Source: Conus ventricosus (lineage: Eukaryota; Mollusca; Gastropoda; Neogastropoda; Conidae). Taken from it: 64,000 nucleotides of DNA. The DNA is taken from NCBI GenBank assembly GCA_018398815.1, contig CM031626.1, positions 37,888,479-37,952,478 of the forward strand, read 5' to 3'. Under the pieces are notes generated by a model. It was not told the origin of the DNA. It did no database searches and saw nothing but the letters and a program-made list of their open reading frames with translations. The translations under genes and the position numbers were made by a program. Positions 55,110 to 64,000 of the stretch are shown here, piece after piece (position 1 is the stretch's first letter; every line of letters begins with the position of its first letter).

Positions 55110-56360
55110 CTATATTTGAAACTTGTTATCTAGAATATTCAGCTGCACATCATATATTAAAAACAAATATACATTAAGCGGTTTATCGTCATCTTTTTCT
55201 TTGTCAATTTGAATGTTTATTACGTCTTTAACAGTCCTCCCACTTCCATGCAACTCATTATCCTCTGTCGATCTTAGGTCAATCCATAAACCGTATTTTG
55301 TTGTTAAATAATCATCAAGTCTAACACTGTGAAGATGAAGATCTTTAGACACAAGGTCTGTGTTGGACTTCTATGCCTCCCACCTCCGAACAATTTTCTT
55401 ATTTCATCAAAATGCTGATAAGGTCTAAGCCCGCTAGCGTAGATTTGGTTAGGACAACCATGAATTGTACATTGCACTTTCGTTACTTTAGGATTAAGAA
55501 ACTTTTCAGTTTGTCTTTTAAATGGTTCTTCATCTTCGCACAGCAATAAATACCTTTAATTGATTTTGCTAAGACACTAAAACTAAAATTCCATATAGTG
55601 TCTGCCCTGCTTTTAGGATGTGTAGAATGGTGATCCACTCTTTCGTAATATATTTGTAATGACTGATATCGTTGCTCAATCAACCTTGCTAAATTAGATT
55701 TCCTAACAACGTCAAACTCTAACGCGATGTCAGAAATGCTTGTACTTTGCTTCGGTGTTCTGTTGTTGATCTGATAACACGTTTGTATTCATTAAAAGTT
55801 AGTTCATATGACAATCTGTCTTTTAATGCTCCTTGATAGTATGGCGCATGCGCACTTAACAACTCAAAATCCAAGGGGATAGAAAAGCGATTTCCATACG
55901 CATAACTTACAGCTGCATGCTTTTTGCCGCTTTCAGCATCTGAGGCGCCTATTCTGTGTTTTAGTGCTTCATTATTATCTATTCCTTGAAACGCAAGATC
56001 AGCCCTTTCATTCTCGGTTAGCCATAGATCAGAATAGGTTAAAAAATATGTCAGCATTATGTAAAGAAAATATTTCTTTCCCCTCAAGTTTTATAGAAAT
56101 TTTCTTAACAATTGCCCTCCCAAATTCTGCACAACTGTCCTGGTTGTGTCTGTTGATTCGAGTTCTATTTTGAAAGTAAGTCGCGTAGAGCCTGGCACAA
56201 TCACGTCATCTGCTCCTAGGTTTGGAAATTTAACAGTTTTGATCTGCATCAATAGTAGATGGATTATTTGGAACAATAATATTCTGTTTATTTCCTTCAC
56301 GCCATAGGGGTCTTGCAGTCTTCTATCCGGGTCAAGAAATGAACCATATACTTGTGGCAT
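55110..56360 (-). pseudogene. Polinton major capsid protein (copy C)
   Basis: Starts MPQVYGSFLDPDRRLQDPYG at 56360 and ends near 55110, ~417 codons. Open pieces are 56091-56360, 55719-56087, 55304-55546 and 55110-55352. They include PGSTRLTFKIELES, ENERADLAFQGIDNNEALKH, YGNRFSIPLDFELLSAHAPY, PNQIYASGLRPYQHFDEIRK and LHGSGRTVKDVINIQIDK. Blocks are in the same order as in copies A and B. Confidence 0.72.
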
Positions 56361-56397
56361 TTTTATGAAGCAAAATAAAAATTAATTATTTAAAAAC
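56361..56397. promoter_or_regulatory. Divergent AT-rich spacer (copy C)
   Basis: 37 bp between capsid and coiled-coil start codons, containing TTAATTATTTAAAAAC before the plus-strand ATG, as in copy A. Confidence 0.45.
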
Positions 56398-57597
56398 ATG
56401 GCAGGCATTGGAGGTTGAAGAAAATTATGATTTTCCTGATACTGAAGACAACATAATTGAAATGACTCCTTTAACACAGCATCGCTCAACGCCCTCATTG
56501 CGGCGTGAATTAACAGAAAGCCATGTTAGATCATTGTACCAAAATTTAGGCATTGAACCTCCCGTAGTTTTAGACCCTAATGATTTTGACCGAGATAATG
56601 ATGGCCATTTGTATGTGAACATCGATCAAGGACAGCGTGTTCCGCTTACAGATAAACGAGACCCTCAAAGTTTTTAGCCATAGGTACAATTAGACAAAGA
56701 CTCCCTATGAGCGTACAAAATCGCCTTGGCATTGCTAAACCAAAATTAGAACCGAAGGAAGTTGCTAAACATCAAAACACACTACAAAAACTCCCAACAG
56801 GTAGCCAAATACAAAACACAAAACCTGAAGATTTAATTCAAACAGCGAACGAAGTAATAAATACAATAGGAGCAGAACTCACTGAAGAAGAAACAGCATT
56901 AAAAAACTATACACGAACCACGGCTACCTGAGAGAGACTTATTAGCCCTTGATCGTGCTTTAAAAACCATCAAAGGCGAATTAAAAAACAATTTAGCAAA
57001 ACTAGGTGAACTAGATAAGCATATAAAAAGAGAAAAAGAAAAACTCGTTGAGGCTGACGACTCCATCGTAGGGCGTGAGATTAAAGAAAGATAAAACAAA
57101 GACTAAAAAATCTTGAACAAGAAAGATCAGCAAGACTAGAAGTGCTGACTACTAACTGAGACCAATTACGAACTCAAGTGAATAGAATAAGAGAAAACTA
57201 TCGAAACAATTTTATATGAAGACACAACACTAGCAGAACGAATACGAACGCTGTTTAGAGAGCAAGGAGTCACATTAGCAAGCGTTATAACGGCCTTAGG
57301 ATTTGCAATAAGTACGCTGGTGATGGCTATTACGGGTGGTGGTGGTGCTGGGCAGTGCCTCCACCGCCATCGCCTCCACCTGATAAATCATGGGTAAAAA
57401 AAACAGCTTAATCATCTTGCGGATTTATTAAAAAAATAGCTGCTAAAGCTATAGACTCTTTACCAGGTATATTAGGAGGTATTGTTAGCTGGCTTTTGTC
57501 TACTGCAGGCAAAGTAGTTGGCTTTATGGCCGAGCACTTATGGGCATTAGTTCTCTTAATAGTCGGGTTAATATTTAGTAAAATAAAGACCAAGTAA
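56398..57597 (+). pseudogene. Coiled-coil protein with C-terminal membrane segments (copy C)
   Basis: ATG at 56398; a frame shift after four codons leads into 56408-56677, which keeps EMTPLTQHRSTPSLRRELTE in common with copy A. The coiled-coil centre (56940-57200) and the hydrophobic LASVITALGFAISTLVMAIT run are recognisable across at least four breaks. Stop at 57595-57597. Confidence 0.55.
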
Positions 57598-57668
57598 TCC
57601 TAGGCCAGTTAATACAACAACAAGTGCCGTCTTTTCATATTCATGGTCATTATTTTTTTTTTACTTCT

Positions 57669-58769
57669 TCAACGGTCTTTGGGCTTTGGACCTCGGGGAT
57701 TGGATGACTTATTCTTGGGTGTTTGTTTACTGCTTGCAATATTTACTAGCTCAGAATTTATTTCGTTTTTCCCGACCTTCTGTTCATTGCCTGCCACAAG
57801 GATTTCATTGTTGTAGTTTATTATTATTCCTACCTGGAGTCTGAGGTCAGAAGGCAGCATGTATAAACCAGTGCCAACAGCAAAGTCTACTTTCGATCTT
57901 GCGTATTGTAAAACATTTTGGTACCTTTTTATACTTGAATGTAAATCAACTGTAGAATTAATGGCGTCCTCTAAATTTGCTAAGTATTGTTTTTGTGCAT
58001 CAAAGCCAGTAGAAGGATTAGTTATGCTCGACCTTGTCTGTGCTTGCGAACCTAGCAAACACCAAACGTAAGTACGAATAGAGTCGTCTATTCGTTCTAT
58101 TCCCGCTCTAGTTAGGCCCTTAGAAGTGTCTAAGATAAATGTTGTCCATGCTGTTTTATGCTCTTGCTCTATGGACCAAGGTGAACAGTTGTGTCTGAAG
58201 AGAAAGATGTATAAGGCGGATTCCAGTCATAGTTATACTTTCTGTGCACGCCCCCAAAAATAAAGGGTGTCTAAGCCATGATTAAGATCCGACTTTTGTC
58301 TAAAGTCTGTCTTAACATTAATATTGAATTCGTTACAGATCCTATCAAAAGCCTTCATGTCTATTCTGTTGCTAAATGGATTAAACGTTTTGTCATTTGG
58401 TTAATGGCGCTTGCAGTTCAGTCAAAATACGTCTGAAGGTGTAATAGAAATGAAATCTGTACACTGACCTCACCAAAGGATCAGGATGATTCAAGTGATC
58501 AGCATACGATACTCCACATCCAGTTGATGCACAAAACACAGCAAAGTTAAACTGGTTCTGATAAAACTGCATCGGATGATGAACCACACTTTTGGGATGT
58601 AGTCTTTTTTAATAGGGGGGTTAAGATATCTGCTTAATGGAGTACTCACCTTTTTATGAAAAGTGTCAGTCTGGGTCACAGAAATGTCAAGAGTATCGGT
58701 TGTTATATTTTTAAGATTGTAGTGCGGCCCAACAGAATATTTTGCATCAGTATATTTAAATGCAGTCAT
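57669..58769 (-). pseudogene. Conserved Polinton protein of unknown function (copy C)
   Basis: Starts MTAFKYTDAKYSVGPHYNLK at 58769. The 58393-58587 frame carries FNFAVFCASTGCGVSYADHL and the YRFHFYYTFRRILTEL block. The C-terminal 57669-58058 frame is helical (SSIKRYQNVLQYARSKVDFA) and ends in a basic, Pro/Lys-rich tail. Three or more breaks. Paired divergently with the candidate minor capsid gene, as in copy A. Confidence 0.55.
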
Positions 58770-58788
58770 TTTTATTTCGTTTAAAAAA
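58770..58788. promoter_or_regulatory. 19-bp divergent spacer (copy C)
   Basis: Identical or nearly identical to 9178-9196 of copy A. Confidence 0.4.
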
Positions 58789-59483
58789 ATGTTTGTAACA
58801 ATAACAACACAAGACCGTCCTTCGTTTTTAGAACATGCTATTGATAACAATTGCAGAACCAAAACGGTCGCGCTCCATGAAATATTTTACAAAGTCGTAT
58901 GGTTTAATATAACTGAATCCAGGAAGAATAATAAGGTTCTAAAAGTTAACAAATCAGGGGACAAAGTTAGCCAGTTAACCATACCTGATGGTTATTACGG
59001 GTTTTGCTCACTAAAAGAAGCAATGAGTAACTTCAACATTACTCTCAAACTTAACAATGCAAATCTAAAAAAAAATGTTTACATTCAAGCCTGAAGAAGA
59101 AGTAGTACATTACCTTTTTGATGTAGAGCTAGCTAAAATGTTAGGCTTTGAAGCTGACAATCATAGATTTAGAGTTACACCAAACAAAACTACTTATGAG
59201 GGAGAAAATCCGCTCGATCTTGCATTACATTCATTACTCTATGTTCATTTGGATGAGCTGAGCACTGATGAAAACTTATATGATGGAAGGCCCTCAACTG
59301 TTTTTAAGAGCTCTTCCGTCAGGGAAAGCTGCATATATGCGATTTGAAATTATACAATTCCCTAATTTACAGTTTAAAAGATTAGTTTGTGGGAGGGTCG
59401 GATCATTTAATATAAAAAATGCAGACAAAAACAGGGAAACTCGTGAATGTGATAACCTGCACATTTTTTTAGAAATAAAATAA
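58789..59483 (+). pseudogene. Candidate minor capsid (penton-like) protein (copy C)
   Basis: About 230 codons starting MFVTITTQDRPSFLEHAIDN. The N-terminal 101 codons are unbroken, with IPDGYYGFCSLKEAMSNF and LKLNNANL. A shift near 59080 leads to FKPEEEVVHYLFDVELAKML, TTYEGENPLDLALHSLLYVH and, after another near 59300, a beta-rich end FKRLVCGRVGSFNIKN. Size, beta-rich pattern and location just before the ATPase block support a penton-like role; not proven. Confidence 0.5.
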
Positions 59484-59502
59484 TAAGTTGTACTAAAAAA
59501 TA

Positions 59503-60269
59503 ATGTCGCGGGGGCCAGAAGAACCGGGAGTTACATTGGCGCCTGTAAGGTGTATAACTTTAGAATTAAAAGACCTTGCAGACGTTGCGGACTTTGAACA
59601 GAACGGTGAGATAGGCACTTTGTATGGTTTTGAGTACACTAAAGATGGTGATTATAAACGCAAAGAGGTTGGCGACAACAAAAAGTTTCCTAAACTAGAG
59701 CAACTGCGTAATGTAGAAGCAAATAATGCTGGCCAGTATGAATTTAAAATGTTAAAAAAACCTGACAGCAAATGGCATTAGAAATATTTAGAAGGGGGAC
59801 ATAAAATTGAATTCAAAAGCCCTTTATTTTTTTTAACCATAAAAAAAAACTTCAAAAAAAGCATTAAAATCAGGTCCTTTAATGAAAGTTTTGCCAGGGA
59901 CAATAGTCAAAAAGAGATTGAAATAAAGCCGTTATGGGAATAAACAGCTCCTCCACAAAAGAGAAACGGTTTTTTAAAGGAAGCTTCTAAAAATTTAAGT
60001 TATTCCAAAAATTGAAATTAGGGGAAAACGTTCCAATGTTTTGAAAAAACGTCTTAAAAGATAAGGAGGGGATGGGGTTGTGGGCGTTTGACGCCTTTTT
60101 TAAAAGGGAAATTTAATTCTGGCAAAATTAGACGTTGACAGTTTAAAGTTTCGGTCTTTTTTCACAATGGTGAGGTTTTAAAGGGCATAACAACAAGAAA
60201 AAAAATAAAAATTTTGTCTAAAAAGAAACAATCTTACAGCATGAAATTTGGTTTATCTTACACATTTAG
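59503..60269 (+). pseudogene. Unknown Polinton protein upstream of ATPase (copy C)
   Basis: Starts MSRGPEEPGVTLAPVRCITL at 59503. The first 92 codons are open and acidic/basic alternating (GEIGTLYGFEYTKDGDYKRK). From 59780 on the sequence has many homopolymer-type breaks, with NSQKEIEIKP and RNGF matching copy A. Stop about 60269. No family recognised; a DNA- or capsid-associated protein is possible. Confidence 0.45.
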
Positions 60270-60289
60270 CCTTATAGGGTTTTTTTTAT

Positions 60290-61080
60290 ACTGAACAAGT
60301 TTTGACGAGAGCATGATAAAAACAATAACTGGGGGAGATTAAAAATTTTGTTATAAAAAAAATGGGGCGTTAAACCTTATGCCAAAAACCTCATTTTTCA
60401 TTTTTTGCGACGACTGGTTGTGGAAAAACAATATTTGTCCTAGACCTATTACAAACAGTTTATCGCTATAATTTTGATTATATTGTGATTTTCTGTCCAA
60501 CGCTTGAATTTAACAAAGCATATCATGATAGAAGGTTTATATGGACAGATAATAACATATATTTAGTTGATCCTAGCAATAAATTGAGTGAGTGGTTAGA
60601 ATACTTTTATAAACTGTTTAAAGGAACGCAGACACTATTTATTAAGATGACTGTTCGGCAGAAAGAGACATAGTTAAAAAGAGAAACACTTTATCAAAAC
60701 TAGCTTTTAGTGGAAGACATGCTAGGATAATGTGTGGATTTTATGTCAAAAATATAACTCAGCTTTAAAAGACTTTAGAGAACAGTTAAAGACTGTAGTT
60801 TTTATTTCACATGAAAGACAGAGACTCATTTGAAGAATGTTTGCGTGAAAATGATGTTATTGAAAATGATCAGGAAAAACATAGGATTAAGCAAAAACGA
60901 AAATCTAAAAAGTTTAGTAAATTAGTATTGAAAACAGATAACCCTACACAGTATGTAAATGTTTGTAGGGTCGTTATTTTTTGGTTATTGAAGTCTTACT
61001 TGTCAGAGAACAGCATTTTACCAAATCCTGGCTCACTTCGTCCGAAACTGGTTGAGGACGAAGTGAGCCAGGATTGGTAA
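60290..61080 (+). pseudogene. FtsK/HerA-type packaging ATPase (copy C)
   Basis: Walker A is recognisable as TGCGKTIFVLDLLQTVYRYN near 60417, but the first Gly of the loop is changed or misread. The Walker B block TLFI is cut by a one-base loss at 60644. The C-terminal frame 60811-61080 (MKDRDSFEECLRENDVIEND...) does not stop where copy A does. It runs about 40 codons further into the terminal hairpin and ends at 61080. Confidence 0.78.
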
Positions 61081-61093
61081 AAGTCTGTTCTCT
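61005..61093. repeat. Terminal hairpin of Polinton copy C (right end)
   Basis: Stems 61005-61043 and 61056-61093 around the loop GAAACTGGTTGA. Element terminus GTTCTCT at 61087-61093, followed by the AGGAG duplication. Confidence 0.9.
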
Positions 61094-62367
61094 AGGAGTC
61101 ATAATAATGTCTGAGAGATTCAGTTCATTAGAACAGACGTTACGCACTTGCTGCATGCGTTTTAAGAGTATTTTGCAGCATTAGGCCTCTATATAATTCT
61201 GGCTCTGAATGAACGCCATCCGACCTGACAATAATGAAGCCATATGAACAAATCTGATGATTACTCATTAAGACTGTTTTCGGAAGTTTCTGTGGCGTCG
61301 GCCCCTCATAGGAACAATAAGCGACTCGAAGTCTGCGTAAACAACATATGGACTTGTTTGCAGCCGTTTCCAGTTCTTAAAACTAACTTTAGATCCAGTG
61401 GGGGGCGTAATTTAGTTCTGTATTACAGTCTACAGAACTTTTACAATGTTTTTATGTACAAGCACAGCTTGAACGGATGGAATTCTTGTTAAACATTTTC
61501 TACAGAATTCTTGTTTGTGCCCATCTTTTGAAGTATGCTGCATTAGTCTACTCATTGTGCGTATCAATGCGTAATGTTGAGGCAACCCTGTTGGCGAAGA
61601 CATTAGGAGTAAGTCCACATGGCTTTTGTCTGGATCGCCTATTGTTGGTTGTCTTTAGACACTCTAATAGGCACCAAATTTGTTTTCTCAGACCATGTGT
61701 ATACATTAACAGTTATTGGTTGTTTTGTTCTTCAAACTGATCAATTTTGTCCACGCTAACAGGAAAGGATATTCCACTAAAGTTAAGATCATTGATGTAA
61801 GGTTCGTAGTTAGATACTCTCTCTGCGTTTTTGCGGACGTAATGCAGCCTTGCAAGAACACACCACATAAAACATTTGTTGTCTGAATTCTTTATGTTTA
61901 AGAACTGCTCTTTTTGCGACTAATGCTGGAGGTAGTGGAATGTAAGACTTGCCTACAATCGGCTCATACTTAGCCTGTTTTAATCTGATCTCTATGACTT
62001 CGCCCTCTGACCAACCAGATCCTCTCATTTTGGCTTCTTCAGCAGCCACATCAAACTGTGTAAGCAGTTGGTCTGCCCAACCAGGTGTTAAGTCATTACG
62101 AGAAAGAATAGTCTGTTGTTAGTTGAGACCCAGACTTCTAGATTTCTTCATTTATTGTTATATAGTCGATTAAAACAGCTAACATTACTTTAACTGGCGG
62201 GTCTATTGTTAGTTTACCTGGAACTTGAGAAATAGCATGCACAACACTTGCCTGTACGTTTGTTGGATCAATGACTTCTAGATCAATATCATTTAAAGCT
62301 TTTGACAAACGCTCTCCCTTAAGCATTCCTTCAAACAATTCGTCTGGTCCTTCTATATATTAGCCAT
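61094..62367 (-). pseudogene. Protein-primed DNA polymerase B, N-terminal ~425 codons (copy B)
   Basis: Start ATG at 62367, where a missing base produces a stop at codon 5. Open pieces 62138-62338, 61810-62049 (GSGWSEGEVIEIRLKQAKYE) and 61430-61618 (FCRKCLTRIPSVQAV) follow. It carries the exonuclease I region near 61330 and ends at the copy C insertion, separated from the rest of the enzyme (43750-45879). Confidence 0.82.
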
Positions 62368-62506
62368 GTTGAGTTTTCTTTTCTAACTCAAACTATTTAT
62401 TTAAATAAAAAAAATACGACTCCAAAGTCGTCTTAATCAAAATCCAATATCAACGGTCTTTTGTGCTTGGACTCATAAACTAAAGTATAAACGCCCTTTG
62501 TTGTTG

Positions 62507-63135
62507 TTAATGTGAGCTGTTTAGAACAGAGTTTAATGTCTCGTTTACTTTTTTAAACATTCCTTTTTTTATCTGCTCGGTGTCTGGCTGTTGAGAAAAA
62601 CTTGCCCTTGCTTTTTTTCGAAGATCAAACTTTTGTCTTTTATAGTCATCAAAATCGGCCTGTAAACGACTAAATTCTTCATCCGTGATGTTTGAGTCAA
62701 CTATGCTTTATTTATTGTCAGTTTGAACGAACTAAGTTTAGCTGTTATTAGTTGAACCATAGCTGTGTGCTTTTGGAGTTTAGTTTTTAATTTTTTGCTA
62801 GCAGCACTTACAGCTAATGAACACAGGCCAAGAGCTAAAGACAAACCACCTAGAGGTAAAGCTGCGGGTGCACCAACACCTGTTGCTAAGAGACCAACAC
62901 TTGTCCTGCTGATAGAGCACTTATAGTTGATGTTCCAGTATTAACATATGTAACAGCATTAAAGGCAGCAGAATACCTTCGTTTGGTTTGCAGTATTTTG
63001 ATAGTCCTGCTCTAGTTTTGTTGCATTTGTGTAATGTTGGTTAATCTGAAGGGGTTTTATGTCAGGGGTTTCTACTATCTCTTCTTTTGGCGACTCTGGC
63101 GCTGTAGGTACTTTTGGATAATGTTTAACAGATAT
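62507..63135 (-). pseudogene. Hydrophobic Gly/Ala-rich small protein (copy B)
   Basis: Aligns with copies A and C throughout; the start codon is ATA instead of ATG (near 63133). Breaks near 62705, 62905 and 62990. The Lys-rich C-terminal half is preserved in pieces. Confidence 0.45.
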
Positions 63136-64000
63136 GCTTTTTTAAAAATAAAAATATTTTAGTAATGATATCTTTTAATCTGTTATCTTGAATATTCAGC
63201 TGCGCATCATATATTAAAAACAAATGTACATTAAGTGGTTTATCCCCATCTTTTTCTTTATCAATTTGAATGTTTATTACGTCTTTAACCGTTCTCCCAC
63301 TTCCATGCAACTGATTATCCTCTGTTGACCTTAGGTCAATCCATAAACCATATTTTTGTTGTTAAATAATCATCAAGTCTAACACTGTGAAGGTGTAGAT
63401 CTTTAGACACAAGGTCTACTGTGGACTTCTATGCCTCCCGCCTCTGAACAATTTTATTTCGTCAAAATGCTGATAAGGTTTAAGTCCACTAGCGTAGATT
63501 TGGTTAGGACTGCCCTCAATCGAACATTGTACTTTCATTATTTTAGGATTAAGAAACTTTTCAGTTTGTCGTTTGAATGGTTCTTCATCTTCACACAGCA
63601 ATAAAATACCTTTAAGTGATCTTGCTGCGCACTAAAACTAAAATTCCATATAGTATCATTCTTGCTTTTGGATATGTTGTATGATGAATACTCTTTCGTA
63701 AATATTGCTAATTTTGACTGATATTGTTGCTCAATCAGCTCTAAATTAGGGTTGCTAACAACGTCAAACTCTAACGAGATGTCAGAAATGCTGTACTTTG
63801 CTTCGGTGTCTGCAGATTTAATAACACGTTTGTATTCATTAAAAGTTAGTTCATATGACATCTGTCTTTTAATGCTCCTGAAATATGGCGCTGCGCACTT
63901 AACAACTCAAAGCCAAGGGATGGAAAAGCGATTCAACGATAACTTACACTTCGGGCTTGTTCGTCTTTAGATCTGCGGCGCCATCGTGTTTTAGGAATCT
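63125..64000 (-). pseudogene. Polinton major capsid protein, C-terminal two thirds (copy B, cut by window)
   Basis: Open pieces 63538-63861, 63416-63601 and 63125-63310. They contain ISDISLEFDVVSNPNLELIE, PNQIYASGLKPYQHFDEIK and MHGSGRTVKDVINIQIDKEK. The stop used in copy A is lost through an extra base and the frame extends to 63125. The N-terminus lies beyond 64000. Confidence 0.68.

Larger units (their letters stand above)
45880..61093 (+). mobile_element. Polinton/Maverick copy C, complete 15.2-kb element (inner)
   Basis: Bounded by terminal hairpins with identical stem families (45880-45968, 61005-61093) inside inverted terminal repeats. AGGAG lies directly outside both ends (45875-45879, 61094-61098). 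The interrupted PolB of copy B reads ...CTTCAGGAG|...|AGGAGTCAT..., against CTTCAGGCGTCAT in copy C's own PolB at 53009. All Polinton core genes are present, though frame-broken as assembled. Confidence 0.93.
61094..64000 (+). mobile_element. Polinton/Maverick copy B, continuation to window end
   Basis: Resumes exactly at the duplicated target within PolB, then the hydrophobic protein and the capsid protein (all minus). The window ends inside the capsid gene, so copy B's right part and terminus are not visible. Confidence 0.9.

Noticed and set aside
61005..61093. Terminal hairpins as independent MITEs inserted beside the ATPase
   Set aside because: The hairpins lie exactly at both ends of copy C, inside its target duplication, and at the outer ends of copies A and B, so they belong to the Polinton termini.

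Overview
This window looks like a repeat-dense intergenic or intronic stretch of an aquatic invertebrate genome, probably a mollusc. That assignment is inference: there is no rRNA or intact host gene to confirm it. The evidence is long (AT)n, (GT)n and (GA)n microsatellites, Penelope-like, Ty3/gypsy and non-LTR retroelement remnants, and three copies of one Polinton/Maverick (adintovirus-like) DNA element. There is one 1,000-N gap (3311-4310). Frame breaks, many at homopolymers, occur at different places in different copies, so some 'broken' genes may be consensus errors of an unpolished long-read assembly rather than real decay.

Layout. 1-3310: a ~600-bp tandem repeat, microsatellites, Penelope-like fragments and unidentified dispersed repeat sequence. 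4311-11452: Polinton copy A, right part only, ending in a terminal hairpin. 11453-12443: a Penelope-like element 3' part (GIY-YIG endonuclease) between inverted pLTR-like ends. 12480-18830: microsatellites, a non-LTR tail, an internally deleted gypsy element on the minus strand, a noisy pyrimidine-rich tract, a tRNA-like SINE head, and an inverted copy of the repeat at position 195. 19400-25000: simple repeats, a 2.3-kb fold-back element with an 11-bp target duplication, and weak traces of extracellular-domain exons (C-type lectin-like, LDLa-like, CUB-like) of a host gene on the minus strand. 26100-31680: an APE/RT non-LTR element on the minus strand, interrupted by 3 kb of strikingly purine-rich DNA. 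35150-36760: a non-LTR ORF1 with a coiled coil and SGNH-esterase-like region.

37226-64000 is the core of interest. Polinton copy B (outer) starts at 37226. Its DNA polymerase gene is interrupted by a complete 15.2-kb Polinton copy C (inner, 45880-61093). Copy B resumes at 61094 and runs off the window end. Copy C's own polymerase supplies the empty site, and the duplicated target is AGGAG. Gene order in copy C: ORF-A, minisatellite, small membrane protein, ORF-B, ORF-C, ORF-D, integrase, small coiled-coil protein, PolB (minus), hydrophobic protein (minus), major capsid protein (minus), coiled-coil/TM protein (plus), unknown protein (minus), candidate minor capsid protein (plus), unknown protein (plus), packaging ATPase (plus), terminal hairpin. 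Integrase would insert the element, the protein-primed PolB would copy it, and ATPase plus capsid proteins would package it.

The most unusual signal: each Polinton end is an 85-89-nt hairpin (AGAGAAC ... GTTCTCT) whose ~12-nt loop and outer 7 bp are conserved while the ~30-bp inner stem differs between element copies yet remains paired. A second, internal 20-bp palindrome (ACCG...CGGT) shows the same behaviour at the equivalent place in copies B and C.
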